The position numbers were made by a program, and so were the translations under genes. DNA of 64,000 nucleotides from Forficula auricularia (taxonomy: Eukaryota > Arthropoda > Insecta > Dermaptera > Forficulidae), in NCBI GenBank assembly GCA_024734495.1, contig JALMQS010000102.1:8956101-9020100 (forward strand), written 5' to 3'. The notes beneath the pieces are model-generated. The model did no database searches. It saw only the letters and a list, made by a program, of their open reading frames with translations, and was not told the origin of the DNA. Below, in pieces: positions 11,310 through 24,200 of this stretch. Every line of letters starts with the position of its first letter. Position 1 is the first letter of the stretch.

Positions 11310-11528
11310 GTGTCTTATGCTTTTTTTTCATTTATTTATTGTCATCGGGAACAAAGCCCATTTAGACATCACATCAGTAAAGTGTTAGTAGTGTTAGTGA
11401 GGGAGCCGAGTTTTAGCCGGAAGAAATTTTATGCTAGCAAGGCTCGAACCCAGGCCTCCCGCTTGAAGATCGTCATCAACGATGCTGAAGCGGAGTCAGC
11501 GCCTTAGCTAGCTCGGCCAACCCGACTC
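11310..11528 (-). repeat. tRNA-derived SINE (serine/leucine-tRNA-like head)
   Basis: On the minus strand GGAGTCGGGTTGGCCGAGC gives an A-box region (TGGCCGAGCTAGCTAAGG). It is followed by a long variable-arm-like stretch and a B box (GGTTCGAGCC) near 11448-11458. Confidence 0.65.
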
Positions 11529-12200
11529 CCTGTCTTATGCTTAATTTAAAGATAAATTTTAGACTATAATTTCGAAGGACTTATTATCATTTCCAATCTA
11601 ATAAAGTATTACAAATAAAATTTTAATATATAGGATCAGGAAGGAAGCCCTAGAAGTGTAGGAGCTACCCAGAAGGCCGCATGATGTGTTAAATTAATGG
11701 AACCCAAAATGGCAGAAATCCAGACCTAATTCAATGAGAGAATTCTTAAATCAACGGACAAACCGGAATGAGCGATTAAATCAATAATTGTAGTATGGCG
11801 AGGCAAAGAATGGTTTGAGCTAGAAAGCTGCAACTTGGCACCAAGGCGCACCTTAATAATACTCCTAACAATTAGCGACAAATTTCAACTCATTAGGTAC
11901 ACAGCCGTTTGGTCCAAAATTTAATCAGTTCTTGGATATAAAAATACAAAAATTTTAGCCTTCTCGAATTATCGTGGATAATTGGAATCAAAACAGACAA
12001 ATAAATTAATTTAGAAAATTATTTTTCTTCATATTAAAAAAATTTATAGACAAAAACAAATAAGCATGAAAACAAATTAAAATTTTTTGGGTGATTTTAT
12101 CATAGAATCGTAAGGAGTAAAATTGTCTATAGGTAAGTGGTATATGTTTATTTATATCAAGTAAAGGACTCCCATTGATTTCCTCTTGAAAATGGACAAC

Positions 12201-12476
12201 CCTACTAAAGTAAGTGACCCAAAAGTGGACACCTTAAAACATACCCCTTAAAGCGGACACCTTCAAACATTTGTTTTTAAAATAAGGGCAAATAGGCCCC
12301 AAATTCTTTATGATATGTTGGCCACTCTTTGCAATACTATTCAGAAGGCGATGGAATTGCAGCAGACAGAATTTGGGGCCTATTTGCCATTATTTTAAAC
12401 ACAAATATTTTAAGGTGTCCGCTTTAAAGAGTATGTTTTAAGGTATCCAATTTTGGCTCACTTACTTTACTCTAGG
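12201..12476. mobile_element. Palindromic MITE (276 bp)
   Basis: CCTACTAAAGTAAGTGACCC at the left mirrors the right end (GGCTCACTTACTTTACTCTAGG). The inner arms AAAGCGGACACCTT and ATAGGCCCCAAATTC also pair. There is no open frame. Confidence 0.7.
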
Positions 12477-12768
12477 AAAGAAAATATTTTCACATGAAGT
12501 AACATAAATAAAAAATAATTTATTTAAATTTACTAAATATATTAGGAATAATAAAAACTCCTAAGAATTAAGGTAAATAGATTATACAATCACTAAAATT
12601 TTGGAAGAATATAACTAAAACTAGTGAGTTTCGGAGAAATGTTCATGAGATTTGCGACTCAAGTTCTAGCCATCAAGTGGTGGATCACCCTGTATATATT
12701 GTATTTAAATATTATTAAGATTATTTAGTTGAAACAGTTTTTATAAATTAGGATAATTTTATAAGGCA

Positions 12769-14396
12769 ATTCTACGGTAACTGTGGCGCCAGGATCTGAC
12801 GATGAATTCTTATAGAACTCATCAAAATAAGACGAAAGAGTCGTTCCGTGCCAAATCAACACACTTTAAATAAAAATTTTACCTCACCACTTTAGATTTT
12901 CTTGAAATTTGGTACACTGATATATTGTGCTGATATGAATGAAAATACAAAATTTCAAATTTTTATCTTGAATAGTTTTTTTTATACGGCCTTGTGAAGT
13001 TTTCAAAAAATCGCAAAAGAATTTCATAAACATAGTTTAATATACTCAAGTGATTTTTCATAAAATGTCGTTTCACTACATTAAAATCATTATTTGATCA
13101 AAACTGGGTATTTATGAAAAACAAGAGTCAGTAATAATTTTTTTAAACATAGACCCTATTACCATCCATCATTATACTTTACATATTAGTTTATGAAAGT
13201 ACTATCTATTTACAGAATTTTTTGAAAATTTTAAAAATTAATTTTTAGAAAAAATCAAAATCAAAAATTTGATTTACATTTTGAAAAAAAAAATTGTACA
13301 ACCTAAGTCATGTTGTATGTCTCTGAAAGAGCATTAAAAAAAAGCTCAAAATGACACCTGTCCTAACTCAATTAAGACAGCTTTTGACAGTTTCCAAATT
13401 GTTTCTTCGTGGTTTTTTGCGATTTTTGAAAACTTCTAAGGCCGTATAAAAAAAACTATTTAAGATAAAAATTTGAAATTTTGTATTTTTTATTTCATAT
13501 TAGCATACAACATATCAGTGTACCAAATTTCAAGAAAATCTAAAGTGGTGAGGTAAAATGGGTGGTTTAGTTGACATGGAATGACCCGAAAATGAAGAAT
13601 ACCATTTTTGAGATTTCGCTTAGTTTTCGAGATATCGAGTGTAAAAAATACCGTTTTTTTGTATTTATTTTATTTTATTTTTCAATTGTTTTTTATAGAA
13701 ACCACGGAAACAGTAGTGTGGGCTGCTACTGACGACGGATTCTTTTAGAAAATGAATATTAATTAAAAAATAATTAGTAAATGCCCAAAAAAATTCGAAT
13801 ATGTAAAACTGGTTGCTGGTTCGGTTAAGATATATTCAGTTCGGCTCGTATATCTTTATTTCGGGCTGGTTTTAGGCGATTAAGTTAGCGCTAACCCATA
13901 ACCTAATCGCCTAAAAACCGAAAATAATACTTACGAGCCGACAAGTCAATTGATATATCTTGGCAAGACCTTTCAAAGACTGTTCGAGAACCCATTTTTT
14001 ATCTAAATGAACCGAGATGATGAATAGAACCGAACTATATAAAGTTCTATAAGCGGAAATTGCCAACGCCTTGAGACAATTTGAGACACCACAGTCCATA
14101 AACTCCAATTTCAGTTCAAATTACTAGTTTAAAATTTTATTTTTATTTTCCGACTTATTTTGTCTAGTTCTAAAAGAATAGCGGCGCCACGTGGAATCCG
14201 TGATTCTACGGTTTCTATAAAAAAACAATTGAAAAATAAAATAAAATAAAATAAATAAAAAAAAACATATTTTTTAAACTCGATATCTCGAAAACTAAGC
14301 GAAATCTCGAAAAATGGTATTCTTCATTTTCGTCTTATTTTGGTGAGTACTATAAGAATCCATCGTCAGATCGCGGTGCAACAGTTACCGTAGAAT
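12769..14396. mobile_element. Large palindromic element interrupted by a second palindrome
   Basis: Outer ends ATTCTACGGTAACTGT and ACAGTTACCGTAGAAT are inverted. The left arm resumes after the inner element at about 13589 and pairs with 14170-14340 (shared GAGATTTCGCTTAGTTTTCG). The centre lies near 13885-13915, where GGCGATTAAGTT meets its near-complement. Confidence 0.75.
12839..13588. mobile_element. Inner palindromic MITE
   Basis: Imperfect inverted ends (TCGTTCCGTGCCAAATCAAC against TCATTCCATGTCAACTAAAC) with arms of about 200 bp, including ACCTCACCACTTTAGATTTT. It interrupts the outer element inside a stretch continuous in the opposite arm (AAGACGAAAATGAAG), showing it arrived later. 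Confidence 0.7.
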
Positions 14397-14604
14397 CCCC
14401 AAAATATGTTTCGCACAATCTTTTAATTGACATCAGCATCTGTAATGAATTGATATAAATTAAGATTTGCGAAATTATTCAAACACCGCACTCTGAGGTA
14501 TATGAGTCAAACCATTGACCAGGATGTAGTTAGTTGTCGGTTGCCACAGTACTCTCCCATAAAATGAAAGAAATTTTTCTGTTTTTGGTTCTTAATATCT
14601 TATT

Positions 14605-14690
14605 CAGGAGACGTTTCGACAAGTATGCCTTGTCATCATCTTGTTTGTATCTACTTTATAGACTGATGATGACAAGGCATACCTATCGAG
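14605..14690. ncRNA. Inverted pair of degenerate hammerheads, group C
   Basis: The minus copy keeps stem II GACAAG/CUUGUC, GAAA and ACGUC, but CUGAUGA has become AAGAUGA. The plus copy keeps CUGAUGA (14663-14669) but has GAGA for GAAA. Together they imply an intact ancestral core. Confidence 0.55.
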
Positions 14691-14699
14691 ACGTCTTTT

Positions 14700-15830
14700 T
14701 CAATTAGCTTCAAAGTTGACAAAGGTTAAACCTTAGAATTCACCAGCTCAAGGGATGGTCAATCAGATTTATGGATGCAATCTGTAGCGAGCAATTAATA
14801 GAGACTTCGGCCTGACCAGCTCAATCGACTCCTGACTCATCGAAGAAACGTTTTTCCTTTCCCTGTACTACAGATACTATCATGGTAATTATTCAGTCGA
14901 GCTGAAATCAATTATCCTCTAAAGCCTCTCTTTAAGAGAAACACGCATTTTCAAAGCTCAGCACCTCTTCGCTGTCAAGTTGGAGGTACCGAACAAGCGC
15001 CATGAGAATTTTTTGTCCCCATGACTCCAGAGAGATTTGGAACTGCCCCCACCGTCTTCCCCGTGTGAGTTATAAATCCATCAGCTGTTTAAGACCTCGT
15101 ATCCAGATATCTTGACCCTACCCATCCCATAAAAACCCTTCTTCCTCTTTAACGATGGAGGGGCCAACCCAGGCCCTTAGTGTACTTTTTTGGTGTAACT
15201 CCTTCTCTCATCATTTTCATTAAAAAAAGTGCGTGTCAGCTGATTGGCCATCCGGCCGGGCACAAGGTGAATTCTAAGGTTTTACCAAGAGTACTATAGA
15301 GTGTAAGGCTCCATAAGGAACCAATGTATTTTAGCGTATACTAGTTACAGAGCTCTCTGGCGGTTCGGAATGGGCAATAAAATGGCGGGAACCGCCTTTC
15401 AGAAATTGGAGACTTCACAAAACAGTAAGTGTGATGATCTACTATTATTACTAGTTAATTTTATATAGGGTACTTACATTTCAGGACTTTTAAGTCATTT
15501 AAAGATGATGTTCTTTTATCTGATTTTTGTGCCTTGAGTGCCAACCTTTCACAAAACATTGATGTCGAGAACTAGGATTATTTATATTTTAACTATAAAT
15601 TTTCAAAATGAACGTGTTGCAATAAAAAGCCTGTATTAATCTTTTATCTATGATGTAAAGGCTTTTGAATGTCCTATGACTATGATCTTTGAATAGCTCT
15701 TAAGGACTAAGAATAATGTTCTCCGATCCGCTTTTCGATATTCGATAGCCTTCCACTCTATATTACTCTATGGTTTTACCCTTTGTCAACTTTTACAAAG
15801 ACTTTACCAACCGACATACAACTGGCCCTA
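14700..15830. repeat. Scattered fragments of the GGGCCAGTTG palindromic MITE
   Basis: Pieces at 14708-14780, 15225-15280 and 15768-15832 match arms of the intact copies at 27512 and 45547 (GACAAAGG, GATTGGCCATCC, ACCGACATACAACTGGCCCT). They appear broken up by other insertions. Confidence 0.5.
14760..15220 (+). pseudogene. Non-LTR retrotransposon reverse-transcriptase C-terminal fragment
   Basis: Shifting plus frames show the pattern of a non-LTR (CR1/R1/jockey-like) C-terminus: a LDAI-type start, SKKRFSFPC, then ELKSI-like, FSKLSTSSLSSWRYRTSAMR and PHRLPRVSYKSIS. Stops and frameshifts occur throughout. The same lineage appears on the minus strand at 40560-41705. Confidence 0.55.
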
Positions 15831-17070
15831 AATATGCTGAAATGTTGTCCTTGGTGTCAGGAGTCGGTGAATAAGCTATTAACTCAGAAGATCAACTGAG
15901 AGGGCATAAAAAATGATTTTTTTTTTACTCAAAATCTGGATTTTACAAAGAACTTTTAACTTTGAAATCGCTCTGCTGAAAAATTACTAAATCCGACTTA
16001 AACACTTATTATTCACAATTCTTACAAATCTCAAAACGTTTCGGTAGAAATTCTCTATTATCAATGGAATTTGGAAAAATATTTAGTCGCTTTAAAAAAA
16101 GAAAATCTTTTTTTTTTTTTGTATATTTCCTTTTTTAAAGCAACTAATTTTCAGAATTCCAATGATAAAGTGAGAATTGCCCACGAAATGTTTCAATTTC
16201 TAATAAATCTTTATGTGACTGTTTTATTAATGAATTTGTATTTATTTTATATACAAGAAACAATAAATAAATTATTTCAAAATAATCATTTATATTAATT
16301 TTAATGATAAATTTGAGATTAGAAATTATTTAAACTTACTCACCATAATACTTATTTTTAATTTGTACATTGCGTGGTATAGCTCTAACTTTGTTAATGG
16401 AAAAATTTCCTTACCGTGCAGTTTAAAGTAATTTTAGGAAGAAGATTTGGTAAAAATGTACTTAAATTTTAATTTTATTAGGGTCCAGTTTAAAAATTAA
16501 AACACATATTAGGAGAATGAGGCCTCTCCAAACTCCCAAACTTATCTCCGTTAGGACAAGTCCTCATTTGATCAAATCTACAGATCTATCATTCTACTAA
16601 GATTTGTAGCAATATAAAATTTCGATGCCCCAAAATAATGATCTTGTCTACGCTCTAAGAACAAGATATTAAAGATTTCGAATTTTCATGGGAAGCAAAG
16701 AAATGGGTAATTTTTCCAAACACTAGCTACATCACAAACCAGGCCAAGAAAAATGGTCAAAAACATATGTGAGAAAATCTGAAAAGAAAAGGAGAGATTG
16801 ACACAATTGTATCCACAGTTCATATACACAGAGTGTCCCTTTTTTCATTAATTATGTAGCTTAGAATATACGCACAAGCTAGATAGATAGTCCGATGACT
16901 TAACAGGCTAAAATAATTTCAAAGGGACAACCACTAGTAAATGGCGTGTAATACATAATAAAGAAAAATTAAATTCTGCTATGGTTAACTTTGGGGTTCT
17001 AAACTTGTTGACCGATGGCTAGGAAGCTAGGAATAAAAATAAATAATAATAAATAAATAATAATAAATTA

Positions 17071-17131
17071 TGGGGGGGGGGGGGGGGGGTAAAACTCAGA
17101 GGCTGACGACCCCCCCCCCCCCCCCCCCCCA
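17071..17131. repeat. Paired G and C homopolymer tracts
   Basis: A run of about 18 G is followed 25 bases later by a run of about 18 C, giving a possible extreme hairpin. Exact lengths may be assembly artefacts. Confidence 0.7.
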
Positions 17132-17324
17132 AATCAGAGGTCTGGATCCGCGCCTGACCCGACTCCCACTCCCGCATCTTATCTTACCTTTATTTCCTAG
17201 GAAGCTTAAATCTATCTGAATACTCCAGCATCTTTTTTTTTGGCTTTTCGACCTTTCTTGCCATAAGCCAATTTAAGATACTAATTATTATTTTTTTTTT
17301 TTTAATTTATCTCTATCCCTGGGT

Positions 17325-17402
17325 CAGGTTTTAGCCGGATTCAAACCCGGGTCCACTTGGTTAGCAGGCTGACACGCTAACCCCAGTCAATGCCTAATCA
17401 TG
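17325..17402 (-). repeat. tRNA-derived SINE head
   Basis: On the minus strand, a TTAGCGTGTCAGCCTG A-box-like segment precedes a GGGTTTGAATCC B box. No cloverleaf or intact tRNA gene can be made. Confidence 0.5.
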
Positions 17403-17486
17403 CCCCCCCAAAGCATTTGAGATTAACATTTTTTATATGTTTATTTAAATTTTTTTTTTATAACATTAAATCTTAAAATTGAAAAT

Positions 17487-18140
17487 AAAGTTCTATGTGT
17501 GTGTGGGTGTGAGGTCAGAGCCCCCCCCCTCCCCCGCTTGACAATTTGATCGCGACACACTTTCGAGATAAAAAGTAGATCTTATATACATCGGCCACCC
17601 CTGAACTATATAAAATGATATAAATATAAAGTTCTATGTGTGTGGGGTGTGCGGTCAGAGACCCCCCCCACTCGGACAATTTGATCGCGACACACTTTCG
17701 AGATAAAAAGTAGATCTTATATACATCGGCCACCCTCACTATATAAAATGATATAAATATAAAGTTCTATGTGTGTGGGGTGTGAGGTCAGAGACCCCCC
17801 CCCCACTCGGACACTGATCGTGCGACACACTTTCGAGATAAAAAGTAGATTCACATCGGCCACCCCTGAACTATATAAAATGATATAAATATAAAGTTCT
17901 ATGTGTGTGGGGTGTGCGGTCAGAGACCCCCCCCCCCCCACTCGGACAATTTGATCGCGACACACTTTCGAGATAAAAAAAGTAGATTTTATATACCGGC
18001 CACCCCAACTATATAAAATGATATAAATATAAAATATGTGTGTGGGTGTGAGTACGAGACCCCCCCCCCCCCACTCGGACAATTTGATCGCGGATACATT
18101 TTCGAGATAAAAAGTAGATCTTATATACATCGGCCACCTC
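17487..18140. repeat. Minisatellite, five units of about 132-141 bp
   Basis: Units begin near 17487, 17628, 17761, 17893 and 18031. Each has ATAAAGTTCTATGTGTGTG, a C tract of 7-12, ACTCGGACAATTTGATCGCG, ACACTTTCGAGATAAAAAGT and CATCGGCCACC. Variation is mostly in C-tract length and small deletions. Long reading frames across it are repeat artefacts. Confidence 0.9.
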
Positions 18141-18355
18141 AATCACATATTCGAATTGAACTGGGTTCCATATAATGAACAGAACTATAAAGAACTATTC
18201 CCTAAAAACGATTTTTCTCCTATTAAAATATAATGCTCTTTTTATTTAGTTTGAGATAGGATCCATTTATTAAGGTAACTCAGTGGCTGACGCCCCCCCC
18301 CAAATCAGAGGTTCAATCGACCTTCAATATCTTACCTTTATTTCCTCAACAAATG

Positions 18356-18460
18356 GTTATATATATATATATTATAGCAAACATAAGAAATTAAGCCTGA
18401 TAATAATTTGATCCCTACACTAATTTATACACAGTTCCACACACACACACACACACACGA
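18356..18460. repeat. TA and CA microsatellites
   Basis: A (TA)n tract at about 18359-18372 and a (CA)n tract at about 18440-18458. Confidence 0.85.
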
Positions 18461-19044
18461 ACACTCAATGGCCAAAATGGACTATAGTTTCCGAAGGGCA
18501 TTTAAAAAAAAAGCCTGATAATCATCATTATTGAATATACAATCCTAAGACTGGTTTGACGCAACTTCCCGCATGATAAACCTCAACATTTAAAAATCTA
18601 CTTTTGAAACAAGTTATGAATTTGGTCTCAAAAGTTTGGGGGCTTCAGTTATATAGTAAAAAGAGTATGTAATAAAAATAAAGCTGTCATAGAATCAGTG
18701 GCGTTTCGGCGAATGGGTAAATCCGACCGGTTACAAGCGGCTCTCAAAATAATATCAATTTAATAATAATAAGATATTTTAGGCTAAATTAAAACATTTT
18801 TAAAGCGAAACAACTTCACCTAACTATAATAATATTATGTCTAATATTTAAAGGGAAGAAGTGTTAATAGAATTCGTGTGTAGCAGTGAGTGAATTTCAT
18901 CTTTATCATAGGGGTGAAGTTATTATTATTCAAGGGGCCCATAAGATGATTTTTCGTCCCTGACTAAGATCATACCCATATTGTAACTTAAGGAATATTC
19001 AGAAAGAAGTTTTTATAGCTTTCTACAACATCATTTGTATTGAT

Positions 19045-19175
19045 TTTGAGAGGGTAGGTCAGTACCTCTCCAATTATGAAGACAGGTAGAAAACTGACCT
19101 CAGTCAATATTGGAAATTATTGATGGACTGGGAATCTAACCCATGTCCCTTAGCTTGGAAGTCTTCCTCTATTCA
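19045..19175 (-). repeat. Decayed tRNA-derived SINE
   Basis: The minus strand has AGTTGCCTCGTGAATAGAGG as a possible A-box region and GGGTTAGATTCCC as a mutated B box. Confidence 0.4.
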
Positions 19176-20707
19176 CGAGGCAACTTAATTATATACATAT
19201 ATTAATATAAAAATTGTAACGTGTTTTAATCTTTAAAATGAAAAAAATTATTTTTCAATAATAAATAAAGTTTTATTTTGTTTATAACACTAAAATAAAC
19301 TATATAAATCAGTTTCTAAATTAAAATTTCAGGTGGAGATTAGTGAAAATGGGAAATTAGGAATTGGTTTGTTTAAAGGAGTATTTATATTAAATTTTTG
19401 GTTCCAGTGGTATTCAAAGTTCTTATTTTAGAAAATTTCAAGTATATTTTTATTTTTATATATGTATATATAAAAATATCAAAGAAATATTATTTAAGAA
19501 TCCTTAATATTGAATGCCACTGTGCAAGATTAAAATAAATAGATTGTAAGATAATTTATTGATTTTAATTATTAGATATTCAAAAACGGTAAAACTTTAG
19601 AATTCAAATACCAATTCAAGAGAGGTTTTAAAATATGAATTCAATTGAATATAGACAAATTTAAATTATTTATCACTAAATCTTTTTCGATCATATTTTT
19701 TCATTTGCTTTTTTTTTAATTTGTCTAATTTTGCTTACATTTTTTGTTGTTGTTTATAAATTTTCATAAAAACCAATCAAACAAATCAAAACAGGTGAAA
19801 TTAAAATTAGAATGATTCAATACTTGGAATGATTCTTCGGGTTAGACCACCATGGAGTAAATAGAACATTAATTGAAATTATCGATTACACAATGGATGG
19901 TCTATCCAGAAAAAACCTTCCAAATCATCAACCTACCCAACAAAGCTTCAACATAAAAATGCTTGGAATGGCTTTCGGACCAATACTTTTATTTATTTAA
20001 TAAAGAAAAGTTAATATAATCATTATAATCTAGTATAAAAAATATTTAGATATAAATTTTTTAAAGTTATTACTAATTTTTCATTTACAAATCTTAATAT
20101 ATTATATTATATAAAATATTTATTAATTATTTTCTATTTCTTAAATGTCAAACATTTTTAAATGTGTATTTTTTTTTTTTTTTTTTTTTTAATAATAACT
20201 TAATAAATAAATAAGAATAAAAAAAAAAAAAAAACTATGGTATTGAAATCGACAGTATGGCGAGATTTTTTCCATTGTCGATTTAGAAGATTTTCAAGTG
20301 TAACCAAACATGTGTAAATAAAAAATTAGTTAAATTATTATATCAAGTAATTGATTGACATTTTGGATCCAAATCCTGGAGCCGTTTTCAGTGGTTGATG
20401 AAGCGAGAATTAATCAATGAGTCGGACCACCTCTCAGACAATCCTTTTCTGAGCTAGTATTTTAGTTGAGGCTTTGGTGGTCAGATTAATAATCTGAAAG
20501 ACCAATTCAAGTTAGGCCAAATTTTCTAATGTTACCATAGGCAGTGTCACTTGAAAAATATTCCTGATCAGAAATAAACGGTTGAAAATATACTAGTTAA
20601 ACTAGTTTCTAATTTGTGATTTTTAAAGTAAATAATCGCTCACAATTCAATCAAATTAATTATTAATAAAATTATTCAGATAGTTAAATCTACATCAAAT
20701 AATTTAA

Positions 20708-20988
20708 TTTTCTTCTTAGAATGCCATACCCGAAACGGGCGAAGGCGCCTTTCCACATATATCTGTGATGAGTGTGTTTAATTGTTTGACACAGACATAC
20801 GGGACCTACTTTTTTAACGCCGGTTCCGAACGGCTAGTTTGGAGAGGTTTACTAGGCAATTATACTCTTGGTAGGTTGCCATTGCTTTCCAAGAGGAGGC
20901 GGCTGCAAATATCTGCCGAGACTCAGTCTCGAACCAACACACTTTAGGTCACCGGCCCGACACTCTAACCACTGACCCACAGTCGCCT
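20708..20988 (-). repeat. tRNA-derived SINE, about 280 bp
   Basis: It starts on minus with GGCGACTGTGGGTCAGTGG (A box) and has GGTTCGAGACTGAG (B box), followed by a body shared with the copy at 43770-44050 (GCCTCCTCTTGGAAAGCAAT, CTAGCCGTTCGGAACCGGC). It ends in a short AAGAAG-like tail. Confidence 0.8.
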
Positions 20989-20999
20989 ATTTAATTTTA

Positions 21000-21262
21000 T
21001 TATTATGGAAAAAAGGAAGAAATAAATGAGATTTGAGCATCCGGCAGATATAGATAGAACCTGCAGATTCTCTCTTGTGGCTCGAGAGTGCGATAGTCAC
21101 CTACAATAGAATACAGATTATCTTAATACCGAAGACATTCCATCTTAGAACAACTGCGTTAAGAAGATATTCTGTATCTCATTGGCTAGTCACTCGAGAG
21201 AGGCCGCAAATTCGATCAGTGCCGCCGGGTCAAATATCATTTCTTCCTTTTTTCTAAAATAA
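21000..21262. mobile_element. Palindromic MITE
   Basis: Left GAAAAAAGGAAGAAAT pairs with right ATTTCTTCCTTTTTTC. Inner arms (GAGCATCCGGCAGATATAG against CGCCGGGTCAAATATC, and CTCTCTTGTGGCTCGAGAG against CTCGAGAGAGGCC) are more diverged. Confidence 0.6.
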
Positions 21263-24200
21263 TAAAAATAAATTCTAAGATGTAAATTTAACTATCTGAA
21301 TTGATTATTTTTTGGGCGCAGTTAATTGCATAAATAATAAACGTTGTCTGAGACTTTTCTTTATAATGAAAACGGGTCCAGAATTAAGACTGAAGTCGGT
21401 TAATTCATAAAAAATTTTAGTTAATTAATAAATTTTTATTTAATTCATTAGTGTTCTAAAATGAAAAAACTTGGCGAATTATCAGTAAAATGTACGGAAT
21501 TTTTTAAAATAATTAACTTAAATAAAAAAGAACTATTTATTGAATTAAAAATGACAAAAAGATTTAATTTTTCAAATTTTTTTCCATTCTTTAGTTATAG
21601 AGAATTATAATAAAATACTTTACATATTACATAAAACAAAAGTAGAGAAAAAAATGAAATAATATACAGTAAATTATTTTGCAATCACAAAGAATATTTT
21701 TATATTATATGAGTAATATAAAAATATATAAAATTTTCTATTAAAATATTATATAAATCAAATTATTGATAGCGAATGTAATATATATTTGTTTTGTTTG
21801 ATTGGTTTGTAAATTATTTATTTTTTAATAACTATTTTATTTCATTTTGAATAGTGAGAATTTATATTTATAATGGGTTATTTGAAACCTCTCTAAGAAA
21901 GCCAAAAATTAAAAAAAATAATAGGTTTTGCTTTGAATATAAAGGGATTTTTCAATAAATAAATAACCAATTAACAATAAATGTTCATTTTTATATATAA
22001 CATATTACTTCTAACACACACTATCAGAAGAATATTTAATATTAAAAACAGAAATCCCACCTTGTTTTTTATTTTTATATATATATATTTTTTTTTTCAT
22101 TTTTTATTTTTTAATAATTTTTTTTCGCACTCTTTTTCCTGTATTTTAAATGTTTTTATTTTCTATTTTTCTCACAATATGTGAGTTAGAATCCCCTCAA
22201 AAAATTTATTTATTTAGTTATTTTTTATCTTAGGGGAGAAAAAATGGCAGTGTACTTGCTAAAGAAACAAATATCAAGTAACATTTTCTTTCTTCACTTA
22301 ATACACACGGCCCCAGAGAATTTTGTTGTTAAATAATTTAGCAATTATATTTATATATATATTAGTTTTTTTTTTATTATTTTTTTTTTCATTTCTTGTT
22401 AGATATGTTCTCCTAAATTCACAACGAAAAACAAAACAAAACAGGCCAAACGTCTTTTGCATAAAACTATCACCTCCTTTTTTTTTATTTATTTTTTTCT
22501 TTTTTTGATTTTAGTATTCATGAATTTTCAAAACAAATTTATCGATTCCATTACACTAACACACAATTGTTGCATTTCCATTGAAATGATTCGATCATTC
22601 CACTGCATCAAGTTTTTCATTATTTTAAACAAAGCACGCACTTTGTGATCTTCGTTTTTGTTTTTTGTTTTTAGTAACATTTAAATGAAAATGTAGGTGA
22701 TGTAAAGTATTGATTTAGTAACAATAGTGTGATTTATAAAATTAATAAACAATATAATATTTTAGAGTAATTTATATATATAATATATATACCATATATG
22801 AAATATGTTTTAAAATAGAAATATAATATTTTGAAAACTAAATAATTAAAGCTTTAAATATTTTCTTTTGCCTAGTATAAATTATAGTAATAATAATTAT
22901 GAACACAATTAATAAAATAATTAAATAAACAGTAATAAATGTATAATAATGTATATATATATATATGTAAAAAAAAAAGAAATAAAATATATTTTTTTAG
23001 TACATAGGACAATTTTTCAAAGCCAATAATCACCAACACCATAACAAACCCGAAACCAAATCTAGATATTCTAAAACACAATCATTAAAAAAAAATTTAA
23101 CTTAAACCAATTGATGAATATATATATATATATGTATATAAAATTTTAGAAGTCAATTTTTAAGAGTAACTAAATATTAGTAATTAAGTAAGAAGAAATA
23201 TTAAGAATATATATATATATTGATATATAAACATTTTTTAAATTGATATTTCAGCTGTCGTTGTTTATCATACCCAGGGGTATTATAAAATTTTAATTTA
23301 AAATTATTTCCTTCACTCGATATATTTATTTAATAGAGATTTCTATAAGTAATGACTCTTTTGGAATTAGATTTTTATATCTCCTACTTTATAGGTCGGC
23401 TATTTCATATAAATTTTTTTTAAAAATGCCAAAGACAGTTTAAAAAAATGACCTAATTGATTAATAAAATTAAGGGGAGGCAAATTGGAAAATACTAGCA
23501 TATCATTCCTTCTTACCGAGTATAGCACCATCTGATTATGATTAATATTATGTCTAATATTCACTAATTAGAAAAAAAATTGTATTTATTTTGTGAAATT
23601 ACACCTAGCATTTTTCATAATATATTAAATTATGTCCCACCAAGAACCAACACCATATTTCCTATATTATCTCTAGATCGATTTACAATATTTTTTGATA
23701 GGAAAAATTTTGTGAGGTGTTTTTTTGTGAAAATACCTCTAGTATAAATAAATTATCAATGTGTTCCAACTAGGTCCAACACCGCATTTCCTAAATGCCA
23801 TAGAAAAAATTATTGATGAAGTCAAAAAATCTTTGCTTTGATCATCAAAAAAGATAAAATAATAATATCATCCATACTATATATCCCTCCATCGTTAAAA
23901 AATATAAAATCTTTTTAAAAATGTCATTATTTATGAGAATCCCTAATTTATATAACTATATGGTGAGAGGAAATCAAAAACTATTTTAAAAGAATTAATC
24001 AAAATAATACATTAGCTTTGTTTATGGTAGACGTCCTGAACATGTTCGGAATCTTTATATGAATTGTTGTCAACGGTAAAAATAAAATTCGCCAAAAATG
24101 TTCAAAAAATCAACCTAATTTTTAATTTTTGGGGCAAATTTTTTTTTTTTTAATGTTGACAACAGTCCACAAAAAGATCCCGAACATGTTCGAAACTATT

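Noticed and set aside
16320..16440. Possible Csp exon with a GTGAGT donor at about 16342
   Set aside because: The minus frames read MYKLKISIM or RNVQIKNKYY, not the expected J-domain HPDKN region.
17325..17402. Functional tRNA gene
   Set aside because: A and B boxes are present but acceptor and anticodon stems do not pair, so it is called SINE-derived.
17487..18140. Possible CRISPR-like direct repeats
   Set aside because: Units abut with no unique spacers, and the DNA is eukaryotic.
17515..18142. Two minus-strand open frames of 74 and 141 codons
   Set aside because: They translate the 132-141-bp minisatellite; the repeating peptide is an artefact.
18698..18965. Possible hAT element from a CAGTGGCG tip
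   Set aside because: No convincing inverted partner or 8-bp duplication could be found.
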